From: Galbula dea | Taxonomy: Eukaryota; Chordata; Aves; Piciformes; Galbulidae | DNA: 64,000 nucleotides | Assembly: GCA_013399015.1 (NCBI GenBank) | Contig: VWZX01005784.1 | Location: forward strand, 1,159,499 to 1,223,498 | Direction: 5' to 3' | In this document: positions 1 through 11,235 of the stretch, piece by piece | Numbering within the stretch: position 1 is the stretch's first letter | Layout: every line of letters begins with the position of its first letter | Notes under the pieces: model-generated | Databases searched by the model: none | The model's input: only the letters and a program-made list of their open reading frames with translations | Told to the model about the DNA's origin: nothing | Made by a program: the position numbers and the translations under genes

Positions 1-1500
1 AACCTGGCTGCGCCCTCCAGACCTCATGGTTGGTCACTGGGAGAGGGAACAGAGCACCCCTCCCCACCAGCATCAGGGGTCTGGGTGGGAGTGATGGGCT
101 TGGCTGCTCCTCTGAGCAGTTCTTGCTCATGCTCTCCTCAGTAATGATTTGCCTTTTTGATTTCTGTTGTGTGAAAACTAAGGGTGCTGGCTGCTGTGGC
201 AGGGTGCATTGATCCGGGGAGCTCTTAACTGCCAAAGGGATGTGGAGGAAGTGTGGCTCCTGTGCCCCCTAGCCATGGTAGGACCTCCCCCAATAGACCT
301 GTTATGGGGAAGACCAGCCCTGGGAGGACAAGAGCTGCAAAGCCTCTGCAGACTGTCACTGTGGTTGTCTGAAGTTGCTGGTTTGTTCCTCTGCATTTGA
401 ATCCAGGGGCTGGTTCCTTAGCCCCCTTCCTTGTGCTGACCCCATTGAAAGCACAAGGTGACCATGGATGCTCCTACTGGGGTGCTTGGTGGCAAAGGCC
501 CTCTGTAATTTGCAGCCAAGACCCCTCAAGACGAGAGGCTGCTGAGGATGTCACATGATACCCAAGTCTACTGTCAGCTCCATAAGCCTGGTCCTGGTGC
601 ATGTAGGACAGGGTTGACAGGAGCTTCTTCCCCTGCCCTGCCGTGGGATCGGGATGCTGTGCTGGCCGCTCTGGCTGCGGAGGGGAACTGGTGGTTTGTT
701 GGCTGAGCCCTGTGCTGCATGGGGGTCCCCAGGCTGCCCTCCCCTACCTGAGGCCAGCACTGTATTAAAAAAACATAATTGATTTTCCTTCCTGCCAGCG
801 CTTAACCTGGACTTTCCCACTGCGGCGGCAGAGGGCCTGATTACAATATCTCTGAAGAGGGCAGTGAGTTATAGTAATGGACACTCTTCGAGCTGTCTGT
901 GCTGCTCGTAAATCTATCCTCTCCTGAAAGTGCAGATGGTCCATAATCGTCCATCATCCCCAGCCCAGTGCTGGGGTGGGTTTCTCCTCTGAGGCTGCTT
1001 TTTTTTCTGCGAGCTAAACGGAACTGCAGTGCCCAGCAAGCTCTCTCCGTAATGGAGCGCGAGCAGCCCTGCCGTCAGCCGTGATTTAGGAGGGAACGAA
1101 CAATAAATATCGTGGAGGTTGGGGCTGTGAGTGGGGAAGGAGCAGGGCCATGGGTGTATTTACACACAGCTCTGTCTACTCTGGCTCCAGTGAGCCTGGC
1201 GTGACCCCTGGGATGGGAGGGGCTTGGGGAGGTTTTCTGAAAGCTGCTGCTCTCCCTTTGCTCTCTGCTCTGGTATGTGGAGCAGCAGCATCAGTAGTAG
1301 TCCCAGCTTCATGCTACCTGTGGCCCTGGGTGCTTTGTGACCACACCTGGAAATAGCACCAGCTCCTGTGTGCTCGCACTGGCCATCTGGGCACTCCTGA
1401 GGCCCTGGTAGACAGGAGGGGACTAGTATGTGGTACAACTCTGCTGTGGACAGAAGCCTGGGAAGCGTGGTGAGAGCTGCCTTCTGCTTGTCACCAAATC

Positions 1501-1775
1501 CCATCATGGTGGTGTTGGAGGGGACCTCTGGGGATCATCTAGTCTGAACCCCTATCTAAAGCAGGGTCACCCAGAGCATGTTGCCCACGATCAATTCTAG
1601 GTGGGTTTGGAATCTCTGCAGAAAAGGAGACTCCACAGTCTCTCTGGGCAGCCTGGGCCAGGGCTCTGCCACCCACACAGAGAAGAAGTTTTCCTTTATG
1701 TTTTGGTGGAACTTCTTGTGTTGTAGTTTGTGGCCATTGCCCCTTGTCCTGTCAGTGAGCACCAGGACAGGGCCT
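1501..1775 (-). mobile_element. CR1 LINE 3' fragment
   Basis: Reverse-complement CR1 3' end: 'AGGGGACCTCTGGGGATCAT' at the 3' edge, then the CCCAGAGCATG, TCTCTGGGCAGCCTGGGCCA and CCCCTTGTCCTGTC blocks typical of avian CR1. The 5' edge is not sharp; related sequence may extend to about 1,900. Confidence 0.85.
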
Positions 1776-4023
1776 CAGCAGCAGTGCAATCTAGGCAGGA
1801 GCCTGCTGATATTTTGTTGCTCCAGCAGCCCCGGCTTGTTCTCAACTTTGCCAGCAGGACCCGTAGCAGCCACTGGGGACCTGCTTGCACTGCCCGTTTC
1901 GGAGCAGGTCTGCAGCACCTCCCCAAGAACTTGTCATCCCTTCACCCCACTGCTGCCCACGAGCACAGGCTACCATGCCTGGTCCCTGAGCTCTCTGTGC
2001 CCAGATCCTGGGGCTCCTTGCTGGCCCCGGCCCCTGCCTGTTGATGCTGTCCCCATCCTCACCAGCCCCTTGGGCTCTGCCCTCTCCCCGCAGGAGAGCT
2101 GCATTGACGTATCGATGCTGACGGCCGCGGCACAGGCAGCCGGCGATACCCAGCCGTGGTGCTAAATGTCTGTATCGACCCTTCCACCAGAGTCGATGCC
2201 GGCTTGGTTACAGCAATTTTTATTTGGTATTTAACATCTGAAATGTATCTGTCTGCGCCTGTGAGTGCCAGGGGATGTGGGCAGCAGGTGGACTGCGGTG
2301 TGCTGGTGTGGAGCTGGGCTGGGATTCCCTGTGCCAGCGCTGAGGATCTTGCCCCTTGCATGGTAACGGTCACCAGCTCCTCTTTCATGGTGAGATTTGT
2401 CCCCATGCCAGTGGTTCTGGGACAGGGCAGGAGAGCAGAGCTGGGGCTATGGACCCCAGCCGCTTGGCCCCTTGCTCCACTCCGCCTTGGATTGCCTGCA
2501 GGAAGGATGCTTACCAAGGTTTTTAGGAGGAAACACTTGAGCTTTTCTCCCAGAAGCCTGTCCTAGACTGATTCAGAGCTGCCTTTTATCGGTGCTGCCT
2601 TGCAGCTGAGCCTGAGAAACTGCCCCCACCTTGCTGAGTGCCCTTATTTACAAGAATCCCCTTGGCACGGCCTTTAAGCGCTTCCATTAACATTTTTGCA
2701 TCTTGCTTATTGCGAGCCGGAGCCCGCCGAGACCTGCGCGTGGCAGGCAGCAGGCAGCAGCACCAGGCTGCCTTTAATTGGTTTGAAGCTCTTGCTGGTG
2801 GGTGTGGAGGGGTCTCTTTTCTTGAGTAATGACCTGGAATTTGATCACGTGCTTTTTATTAGATTGTGAGTCTGGAAGTGTAACTGTATGGGATCAAAGC
2901 AGAGCAGGCACTGCCGTGAGCTGGGAACCACGAGGCTGAGGGAGAGGAGCCCCTCGCTGCCAGCCACCCCAGCAGATTAAAACAACCCAGCAGCAGCCTG
3001 CTAACGGCTTCCAGCTCCTAATGACAGAGCCTCTCTCATGCTCCAGCGGGCACTTGCAGCCAGCGCAGCCTTGGCAGCTGCTGGAGGACAACATGCTCCT
3101 CTGCTGAGCTGTCACCAACCCCTGGGACCATCCTGCCCTGTGCCACCAGCTGACATCTCTGTGCCCAGGGTTGGACCTGCCAGAGCATGGTCAACTGAGG
3201 GGAAAAGGTCACGGCCTGTCCCAGCATGTCCCTGGGGGCTGCAGGGGTCTCTGGCAGCACTGGTGCTGGCAGCAGCACCGGCTGCCACCACAGCCCTTGC
3301 TCATGCTGGCTTTGGGACTGCCAAGGGCAGTGCTGGGAGCTGGGCAGGATGAGCAATTGCCACAGTGATGAATGGCACGCTGGTGGGAGCTGACAGCTTG
3401 CTGTGCCCGTGGTGCCGATGAGCAGCTGGATCCTCCGCTACTGACAAGCTGTTCTGAGCCCCCCTGGGCTGTTGGGGCCATGCCCCTGTGCCAGCCAGGC
3501 CACAGGAGCTGTGCTGACAGCCTATGCTGTGGCAGCTCTCCCTGCTCCTGCGGTGAAGGAGGGCTCACGGCTGGTTTGGAGATTCAGGCAGCATTGGCTG
3601 GGTTTATTAAGCTAATAAAACAATGTTAAGTATCCGCACACTGGAGCCCCCTGAGGTCTTTTTATGTGCAGAGAGGAGCCAGGGGATCCCAGTGCCTCTG
3701 CACTGAAGATTGCTCTGTCACGCTAATAGATAGAGAGGAGCAGGTAGCACTGCACCAGGCTGCGGGACGGCTGCTGCTCCTTTCACTGGCACCAGTGATG
3801 TGCTTTTACCTTTCCTGATGAGCCTGCTGTGCTAGTGCTTGGACACCCCATGAAGGATCCTCTGGGCTCTTGGCAAGCAGGAGTGGAGTGGAGTGGTGGA
3901 TGCTGCACCCAAGTGGCTGCGTGGCTTTGGGGATGCTGGTGGCATCTCCATCCACCTGTCTTCTGGTGTGTGTGGCCGTATGGTGCCCAAGCTGGGTTGG
4001 GAGAGAATCATTTCACCCCACAC

Positions 4024-4147
4024 CTGGGCTTAAGACTGTAGATGTGGTGCTGAGGGATGTGGTTTAGTGGTGACTTGGCAGTGTGAGGTTTACAGTTGAA
4101 CTTGATGATCTTAAAGGTCTTTTCCAAACTAAATGATTCTGTATTCC
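4024..4147 (+). mobile_element. CR1 LINE 3' tail
   Basis: Short plus-strand CR1 end: TTTAGTGGTGAC, GATGATCTTAAAGGTCTTTT, then AATGATTCTGT. Confidence 0.85.
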
Positions 4148-4414
4148 ACCTCTGTTCCCAGCACCGGCGCTGGTCTGCATTGGTAGCACCAAGACAGAGC
4201 TTTATAAAACCAGGCAAGGTGTCTCTGGCTCCAGGCTGGTGTAGAAACGCCTAACCCTAAGGCACAAATGCCCCATAATCCCAGAAGGCTTCCAAGGGGT
4301 TCTGGGGAGCCTAGCCCTGCTGGCTGGCAGTGCTGCCCACAGCTCTCCCCCTGGTGTCGCGTGTCCGTGTGGGATGGTGGTGGCAGGCAACGCACTGGCA
4401 GCATGCAAAGCAGG

Positions 4415-4600
4415 CCGTGTATAATAGATAATAATTAATAGACTGCTCTGGCAGCTAGCTAGGTAAGTAGATAAATAATTTTAATTATCCTTGAGGAGGC
4501 TGTAAATTCGCACACAGCCCTTTATTAAACTCTCTGTTTACAACAGTCATTTGTATTGTGTGTCATTTTGCATAAAACCCCCTTGGGGCCAAGCACCACT
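4415..4600. promoter_or_regulatory. AT-rich candidate conserved noncoding element
   Basis: Sharply AT-rich island in GC-rich surroundings, with several TAAT cores (AATAATTAATAG, AATTTTAATTATCC) and an octamer-like TTTGCATAAA. This is the composition typical of deep vertebrate enhancers. Conservation cannot be tested here. Confidence 0.3.
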
Positions 4601-4840
4601 GCGTAACAACGGCTCCGTTATTGCCAGTGCGTCTGCTTGAGGGCAGGGAGCTGCTGGCTGCGGGACGTGGGTGCGCTGGCCAAGGAGCAGCTCTGATCTC
4701 CTGTGAGCCTTTGGTGTGCTCCTCCTGAAGCTGAGGAACTGGGAGCTATGCAGAGCTCTGCTCCCCTTGGGGGTGTCCCTGTGGGGGCCCTGTGGACCCT
4801 TGCTACTTCCCAGTAGAGTTTGGGTTGGTGCTGATGGTAT

Positions 4841-4862
4841 TTCCCCCCCCCCCTTTTTTTTT
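4841..4862. repeat. Homopolymer junction C(n)T(n)
   Basis: About 11 C then about 10 T, directly visible. Length is likely to vary and to be error-prone in assembly. Confidence 0.8.
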
Positions 4863-7800
4863 GCGCATGTCTCTCAAAAGAACATAAATTCTGAGCTGTG
4901 AAATCCTGCTGTGTCAGCAGTCTGCAAAATGAATTGATATTAAACGTGACAAAAGTCTCTCTAATTCACCCTGGCCAGTTTCTGCTTCCCTCTCTGAAGA
5001 TGTAATTGAAAAGTGGAAGAATGGAGATTGCCCTGGTCCCTGCCTGGAATAACACTGAGCCATCTATTAGAGACCCTCATTAGTTAAGGATTATTTACAA
5101 ATAACTGTGCTCTGGCTGCGCTGCATGCACTGCCCTGTCCACCCCCTCCTTGTCACGCACCTGCTCCTGAGGTCATTGGCTTCTGGACACCCTCACAGCC
5201 ACTCTGGCTCCTGCAGGATTTTGGGAGATGGCTTTTCTGGGGCAGAGGTTGCAGGAGTTGTGGTGTTCACCATGATCCTCACCACGACACTTGCCGTGGC
5301 AGCAGGCGCCCGCCGCAGTGACCTCGCTTGCAGAGGACTGTGCTCTGGGGACTAATTTGTTTTCGATGGCAGGTTCTGGCAGAGTCCCTGCCAATATCAG
5401 GACAGGAGTCTTTGGGGGTTTAAAATTACTTTTACAGGAACAGTGTGTGTGTTTCTCTGCTCCTGGATGTTTTTCTAAGGGCTTTTTTTGGTGTAGGAGG
5501 GGGCTGAGTGCTGCAGCTCAGGTGCTGGAACTGGCCAGGCTTGTGTGTTTTGCTCACCTGCCTGAGGGGCATGTATGCCTAGGGAGGACCCAGGACCCTG
5601 CAGCCCATGTCTCTGCCTAGCAAGTTGCGCATAGTGGGTGACTGGGTAGCTGCTGCCCCAGGAAGCAGCTGCCTGGCACCATGCACCCATGGGTGGCCTG
5701 TTCACAGAGCAGTCAAGCAGCACATCAGGACTGGCCTGGAGGAGCAACGTGAGAGGTGCTGGTGCTGCCTTTGGGTGAAGGCAGTGGTTTTTGGAGCCAT
5801 CCTGACACATGCTTGCTCTGACTCCAGCGAGAGAGGTAACTCTGCAGAAGGCAGTCAAATAACCACCATATAGTTTAATATCCCCATGATCAGGGCTGAC
5901 ATTTATGTCGTTAATTTTAAAATGCTATTTCTTCTCTATTAAGTTAGACTCATTTCCAGCAGACTAAATAACTCTCTCTCCTTAACTGTGGGCTGGTGTT
6001 TTATTGTTTTCTTCCCTCCTTGGTTTTTGTCCCCTTTTTGGAAAGCTTAGCAAGATGGAAGCAGGTGGGAGAGCATTGTGCATGCAGTGGTTACCTGCTT
6101 GGGTGGTCCCAGCAGATGGGCAGCTCTTGATGACTCCAGGCTGGAGGAGGCAGGAGTGTGTTCCTGTGCTTTTTTGGGAATGTGCAAGAATAGGAAAAGC
6201 AGGTATTGGAGAAATTGGACATGAGGACTTTGCCAGTCCACTCTCATTCATTTCCAGAGCCTGAAGGGATTGTGTCTTGAGGTGGCTTCCAAGGATTTAA
6301 AGTCCCAGGTGATGACTCTGCACAGGAATGGTCCCTGGCGTGGCAGGTCTGTCTGTGCAAAGAGGGGCAATAGGCACAAACATGGTGGTTCTCCACTCCT
6401 GTAGTTCACCATCTCCTGTGAAACTAGAGCCTGTGGTTGCACTTTAGGTGTTTTGGGAAGGGTGGGAGTAACTCAGCAATGCTGGGACAGGACCAGCCCT
6501 GGTGAGATCCTGAGCTGGTGGCTGTGGATACAGGAGGGGTTTTCTGACTCCCTCCCCATCCATCTGCCTTAGTCCTCTCCCAGCATTGTATCCTTTCACT
6601 TCTCTGCTATCTTTTCCCTCCTCCCAGCCCTAAGCTTGTGGACGTTGGTTGTCTCTGCTGGTCTTGTCCCTCCAGCGGTGCTGGGACCCACCATCCTCCT
6701 GTGATGGGGGGGTGCTGTGCCCATCTTCATCCTCACCCTACCAGGGCTGCCACCAGCTTGGCCTGGACTTGCACAGGGTGCCCGGGGTGGTTTTGGGCCC
6801 CTGTGCAGGGAGAAGCCATACGGGGCCAGGGTTATTAGTTATTTTTACCAATCGATGTTATTGGTGCTGTGTTAGCCGGAGGAAGCCACTGGGGGGCTGT
6901 TCTTCCATCTCATTACATTTAGAGCTGAACTATCCCCTTTTTATATAAATCCTGACACATAAAGATAAAATACACCACTTTCCATAGAGCTACAGCCCAG
7001 AGTTGGGGCTCGCACTGTCTGGGGCCACCCTGCACGCAGGTGTCTTGGGGAGGGTCCTCTGGCTCTGCCAGGGGGAACAAGCTGGGCTGAGCCAGGAATA
7101 AACATGCCAGAGACACTGAAATCTGCTCTGGAGGGGCTATCCCCACACAGTCCCACTTTACCCCTCTGCAGAATCCCTCCCTGGGGCTGGGAAACCTCCT
7201 GGAGATCTTTCCATGCTCCTGGCCCATGACACTCCTCCCAGCCAGCTTTGTGAGGGTCTGAACTGCTGACAATAACAAACAGGGGCTAGGGCTAGAAAAA
7301 ATGCCTGTACAACAGTCTGACACCATCAAGCATCCTGCGTCTGACACCACGATGCTGCATGGTCTGTGGGACACACTGGAGATGCCGATGGGAGGTCCTG
7401 AGCCCTCCTCGGCTATGCTGGATGATGCTCACTGGTGGCTGGAGTCTCTCCTTGCCTGCCTGTGGGAGAGACTCTGGCTTTCATGTATGGCTGGCAGTGA
7501 CACCGTGCTCAGACAACGTCCCCAGTTCCAGGCCCCCTCCTCTGGCAGACAGGAGCCCTATTGGAGGGGCTGGGCTCCCCCTCACCTCTGCCCTTGGCAC
7601 TGGTGCCCAGTGCTGCTAGAGCTGTGCTTCTGCCACTTCATTAGCGTTAATACTTGGCCAAGCTCTTTGATTAATGCAGAGACTGGAGCAGGAGAAACTA
7701 GTGTGGAGATGAAATTGAGACTCCAGGCTTCCTCCCAGCTCGGTCCCTGCCCTAGCACGTTCCCTCGATGGAAACTCGATCCCAGCCAGAGGGATCGATG

Positions 7801-8443
7801 CTAACCTGCTCACCGCAAGCAGTGCTCTTTTGGGGGGTGGGGAGAAGTGCCACCAGAGTGCCCACCCTGGGGAACTGCACTGAATCACCACTCATGTGGC
7901 CGGAGGGACACTGGGGGACAGCCCCCTGGACCCTCCTGGCCACATCAGTGGGGAGCCCTGGGCAGGAGTGCAGGAGCAGGAGCAGCCTGAGGCATCTGGG
8001 GAGCGAGAAAACATCCAGGTTCCCCTCGGGTCGGTGTCCCTGCTCCTCGCAGGCTGTGGCAGCATGTCCATCTGGAGCTGAGCAGGCAGATCTGCTCCCC
8101 TGGCTCAGGAGGACATCCCTGCCCAGGCATGGAGCAGAGAGCCACTGGTTTCCAGTGAAACTAGCCCAGCAGCGGCAAGGCAGCTGCCCAGCCACAGTGG
8201 AGAAGGCTCTTTCCGTTTACTTTTGTAGTTTTTCATTTCAAGATGAAATTAAGCTACAGAGAGCAAAATAAATCCAAACCTTTTTTTAAAGCAACGCATC
8301 AACGCATCCCTTGAGGGGAAAACACTCTTACACGGAGGTTTTCCTGCACTTTAGTTGTCCTCTGTGTCTCGGCTCTCCTGCGCTTTCAAAATGCTCGCCC
8401 CTGGCCAATTCCCTGCGCGCTCTGGGTTTGTGGTGGTTTGGGG

Positions 8444-8448
8444 TTTTG

Positions 8449-8505
<57 letters not shown>

Positions 8506-8521
8506 CTTTTTTTTTTTTTTT
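8444..8521. repeat. Long T-rich tract
   Basis: About 75 nt of T interrupted by single C bases. No adjacent retroposed gene is recognisable on the minus strand, so it is probably a simple repeat rather than a retrogene poly(A) tail. Confidence 0.9.
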
Positions 8522-9004
8522 GCTATTGTTTCCGATTAGTTTTACAGTAGGTTTGTATTTAGGATAAAAGCCACCCTCATCCTCCGCTCCCCCTGCCGTG
8601 TTTTGTGTCCCTGGTGATGCAGCCCAGGAGCAGCGGGGGCAGAGCTGCCCCTCGCTTGTGGGTCACCTACCTCTGCTCTGGGGCTCTCACCTCTGGTGTC
8701 CATAGCCCAGGACACCCTGACGTGCACGGCTCCTCTTCCACGGTCTAACCCCGCTGACGGCTGCTCGGTGTTCCCGTGGGCTCTTCTGGCAGCTCCGCTC
8801 CTCCCATCCCCTCCGGCTGGGTCCTGGCCATCCCGCTGGCTGCCGTGTCCCTCCTTTGCTCTGCAGCAAGTGATCTCGGCGGTGGTCAACCCCAAAGCCC
8901 AGCTGTCTCCTTTTGTCATGTCCCATCAGGTTCTCACTAAAGAGATTGAGCCGCAGGTTAATTTACGGTGTCCGGGGGAGCTGGGGATGGGAATGGCGTC
9001 TGCC

Positions 9005-9145
9005 CTCTAAATAAGTCATGAAGCAGGATCCCAACAGCACAATTAGAATCTTCCGTTAATGATTATTTATGGGGCTGGGAATGCTTATTTAACCTGCCTA
9101 TATTAAATATTAAACCAAATTATAATATTTATAACTGTATTTACA
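9005..9145. promoter_or_regulatory. AT-rich candidate conserved noncoding element
   Basis: Island with ATTATTTATGG, CTTATTTAACC, and ATATTAAATATTAAACC next to GC-rich sequence; many TAAT/ATTA homeodomain-type cores. Confidence 0.3.
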
Positions 9146-9569
9146 ACGGAAGGGAACGGAGTGTTGCTGGGGCTGTGGTGTGTGGACAAGGTGAGGGAGG
9201 GGTGTGCCTGCACCAGAGGGGCACGGTGGCTCATGGGGACTGGAAAAATGTCTCTGTCTCCTATGCCTGTGGCTTGTAGATGCTTTGACCTTATGGAGGA
9301 GAGGGGCCCATTCTGCCCTGGCAGGAGGGTGAGGGGTCCTGCCCATAGCCAGCAGGGGAGGAAGGCTGCTGGTTAGTACCTCTGTTCTTCCCTCTGCCTG
9401 TTGGTGCTGTGGGGCTTTTGGGCCCAAGTGGTACCAGCAGTTGCTGAGGGAGTCAGACAAGGCTGCTGTTAGCAGAGTCCTGACTCAGTCAAACACCCAG
9501 CTGAACTGATCTCACTTGCAATTGGAAAGTCTATTGGCAAAGCAGCCAATAGTCCCCCTTTGGTAGTCT

Positions 9570-10038
9570 GCTCACTACAAGAAGGATATTGAGATGCTGG
9601 AGCATGTCCAGAGAAGGGCAACCAAGCTGGTGAAGAGTCTAGAGCACAAGTGTTGTGAGGAGCAGCTGAGGGAAGTGGGGTTGGTTAGCCTGGAGAAGAG
9701 GAGGCTCAGGAGAGACCTTCTGGCTCTCTGCAACTCCCTGAAAGGAGGTTGGAGGGAGGTGAGGGCTGGTCTCTCCTCCCAAGAAACAAGAGGAAACAGC
9801 CTCAGGTTGTGCCAGGGGAGGTTTGGTTGGACATGAGGAAAAAATTTATACTCTGAAAGGGTTGCAGCCCAGGCTGCTTATGGCAGTGGCAGAGTCACCA
9901 TCCCTGGAGGTGTTGAAAAGATGTGTAGATGTGGTGCTAAGGAACATAGTTTAGTGGTGACCTGGCAGTGCTGGTTTATGGCTGGACTTGATGATCTTAA
10001 CAGTCTTTTCCAACCAAAATGCTTCTATGATTCTATGG
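9570..10038 (+). mobile_element. CR1 LINE 3' fragment (about 470 nt)
   Basis: Starts with the CR1 block GAGCATGTCCAGAGAAGGGC, continues through CTGGAGAAGAGGAGGCTCAG and ends in GATGATCTTAACAGTC and TTCTATGATTCTATGG. The ORF fragment in it is a degraded relic. Confidence 0.9.
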
Positions 10039-11104
10039 ATCTAATCAAAAGATGTTACCAGCCGACAATGAGCTGAGAGTGCTGGGGGCTGCTCTGCTGC
10101 AGGGACCTTGCCTGTGCCGCCTTGGGGGCTTTATGCTCTCCAAACCAGAGTCAGAAAGAGTCATCTGCTGGATTTGAGGTTGCAGTCTTCAGCTTCAAGT
10201 GACCTGTAGGGAGGCCAAGTTCTGCCAGTTCTGGGTTTCTTTCTGTGCCATGCTCTACCACCAAACTGCACAAGCAGCTGTGGTAGCATGGGGCTGGAGA
10301 GCCCCTCAGTCCCTTGCTGAGGCTGCTCTGGCCCCTCCAGCCTATGGGCTGAGAAATGTGTGGGCAGGGCATGAGCTGTGGTAGGAGGCAGCAGATGCCC
10401 CTGGGCTGGGGATGTCTGGTGACCCAGTGTGTTCTCCCCATTGCCCTGGGGGGTGTCTCTGGTGCAACCAGAAGGTTCAACCCCATCCCACGGTGCTGCT
10501 TGCCATGGTGAATGTCTGTCAGGGCCTTGGGACCATATAAAACACCCTGTCCCATGCTGAGGTGGAGGGAACAGAGTCAGGCTGTGACACCCCTGGGCTC
10601 CTGAGCACTGGGCAGTTTTCTGCACCAAGAGCAGCAGGATTTGCAGAGACAAGAGCACAGCACTTCCAGGACCAAAGATGCAGCCCCAGGGGACTTCCCA
10701 AAGCTGAGGGCAGCCGAGATGAGACCTGTGGCTGGGTTTCTGCAAAGGTTCCATGCCCTTGTGACCACTAACAATATTTTCAGGTATGCAATCTAAGATA
10801 ATGACAGGGCTAATCAAATCTCCAGCCTAAGCTGTTGGGTGTGGGGTCAGGAGGGAATGTACTGCACCTAGAGCAGCAGCGCTTAATTGCTTTTGTCTGC
10901 CTGTGAATCAGAGGAGGCAGCTGGGCTCTGTGGGCCACGGGGTCTCAGCACAGGTCTCGTAGCTGCCTGTGGCTGGGCAACGGTTGCATGCTGGAATTTA
11001 GGTCTATTATGGCAGAACCAAGACTCCCATTCTGCTGGCCCCAGCAATCAGGAGATAAGTGAAACATCTCCCCCCCAAAGCCAGTGTGATTGCAGGTTCC
11101 GCAG

Positions 11105-11235
11105 CCCGTTGCAGATAAAATGATGATTAAGAGGTCCTACCCTATAAGCAGACAACCATGTTGACCTTATTTAGGCTCCTAATCAATTTGCCCCCGGTGT
11201 GATTAATTGAGATGCTTGCCATTGATTTTCCCTGA
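11105..11235. promoter_or_regulatory. AT-rich candidate conserved noncoding element
   Basis: Low-GC island containing AAAATGATGATTAAGAGG, CCTAATCAATTTG and GTGATTAATTGAG; several ATCAAT/GATTAA cores. Confidence 0.3.

Noticed and set aside
1578..2165. 195-codon open frame on the plus strand
   Set aside because: Its first part is antisense to a CR1 fragment, it has no recognisable domain and it lies in repetitive, presumed intronic sequence.
8444..8521. Poly(T) as the tail of a minus-strand retrogene
   Set aside because: No coding or repeat sequence is recognisable on the minus strand next to it.
10161..10817. 218-codon open frame on the minus strand
   Set aside because: Composition is Pro/His/Gln-rich as expected from GC-rich noncoding DNA. 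No domain or splice context supports it.
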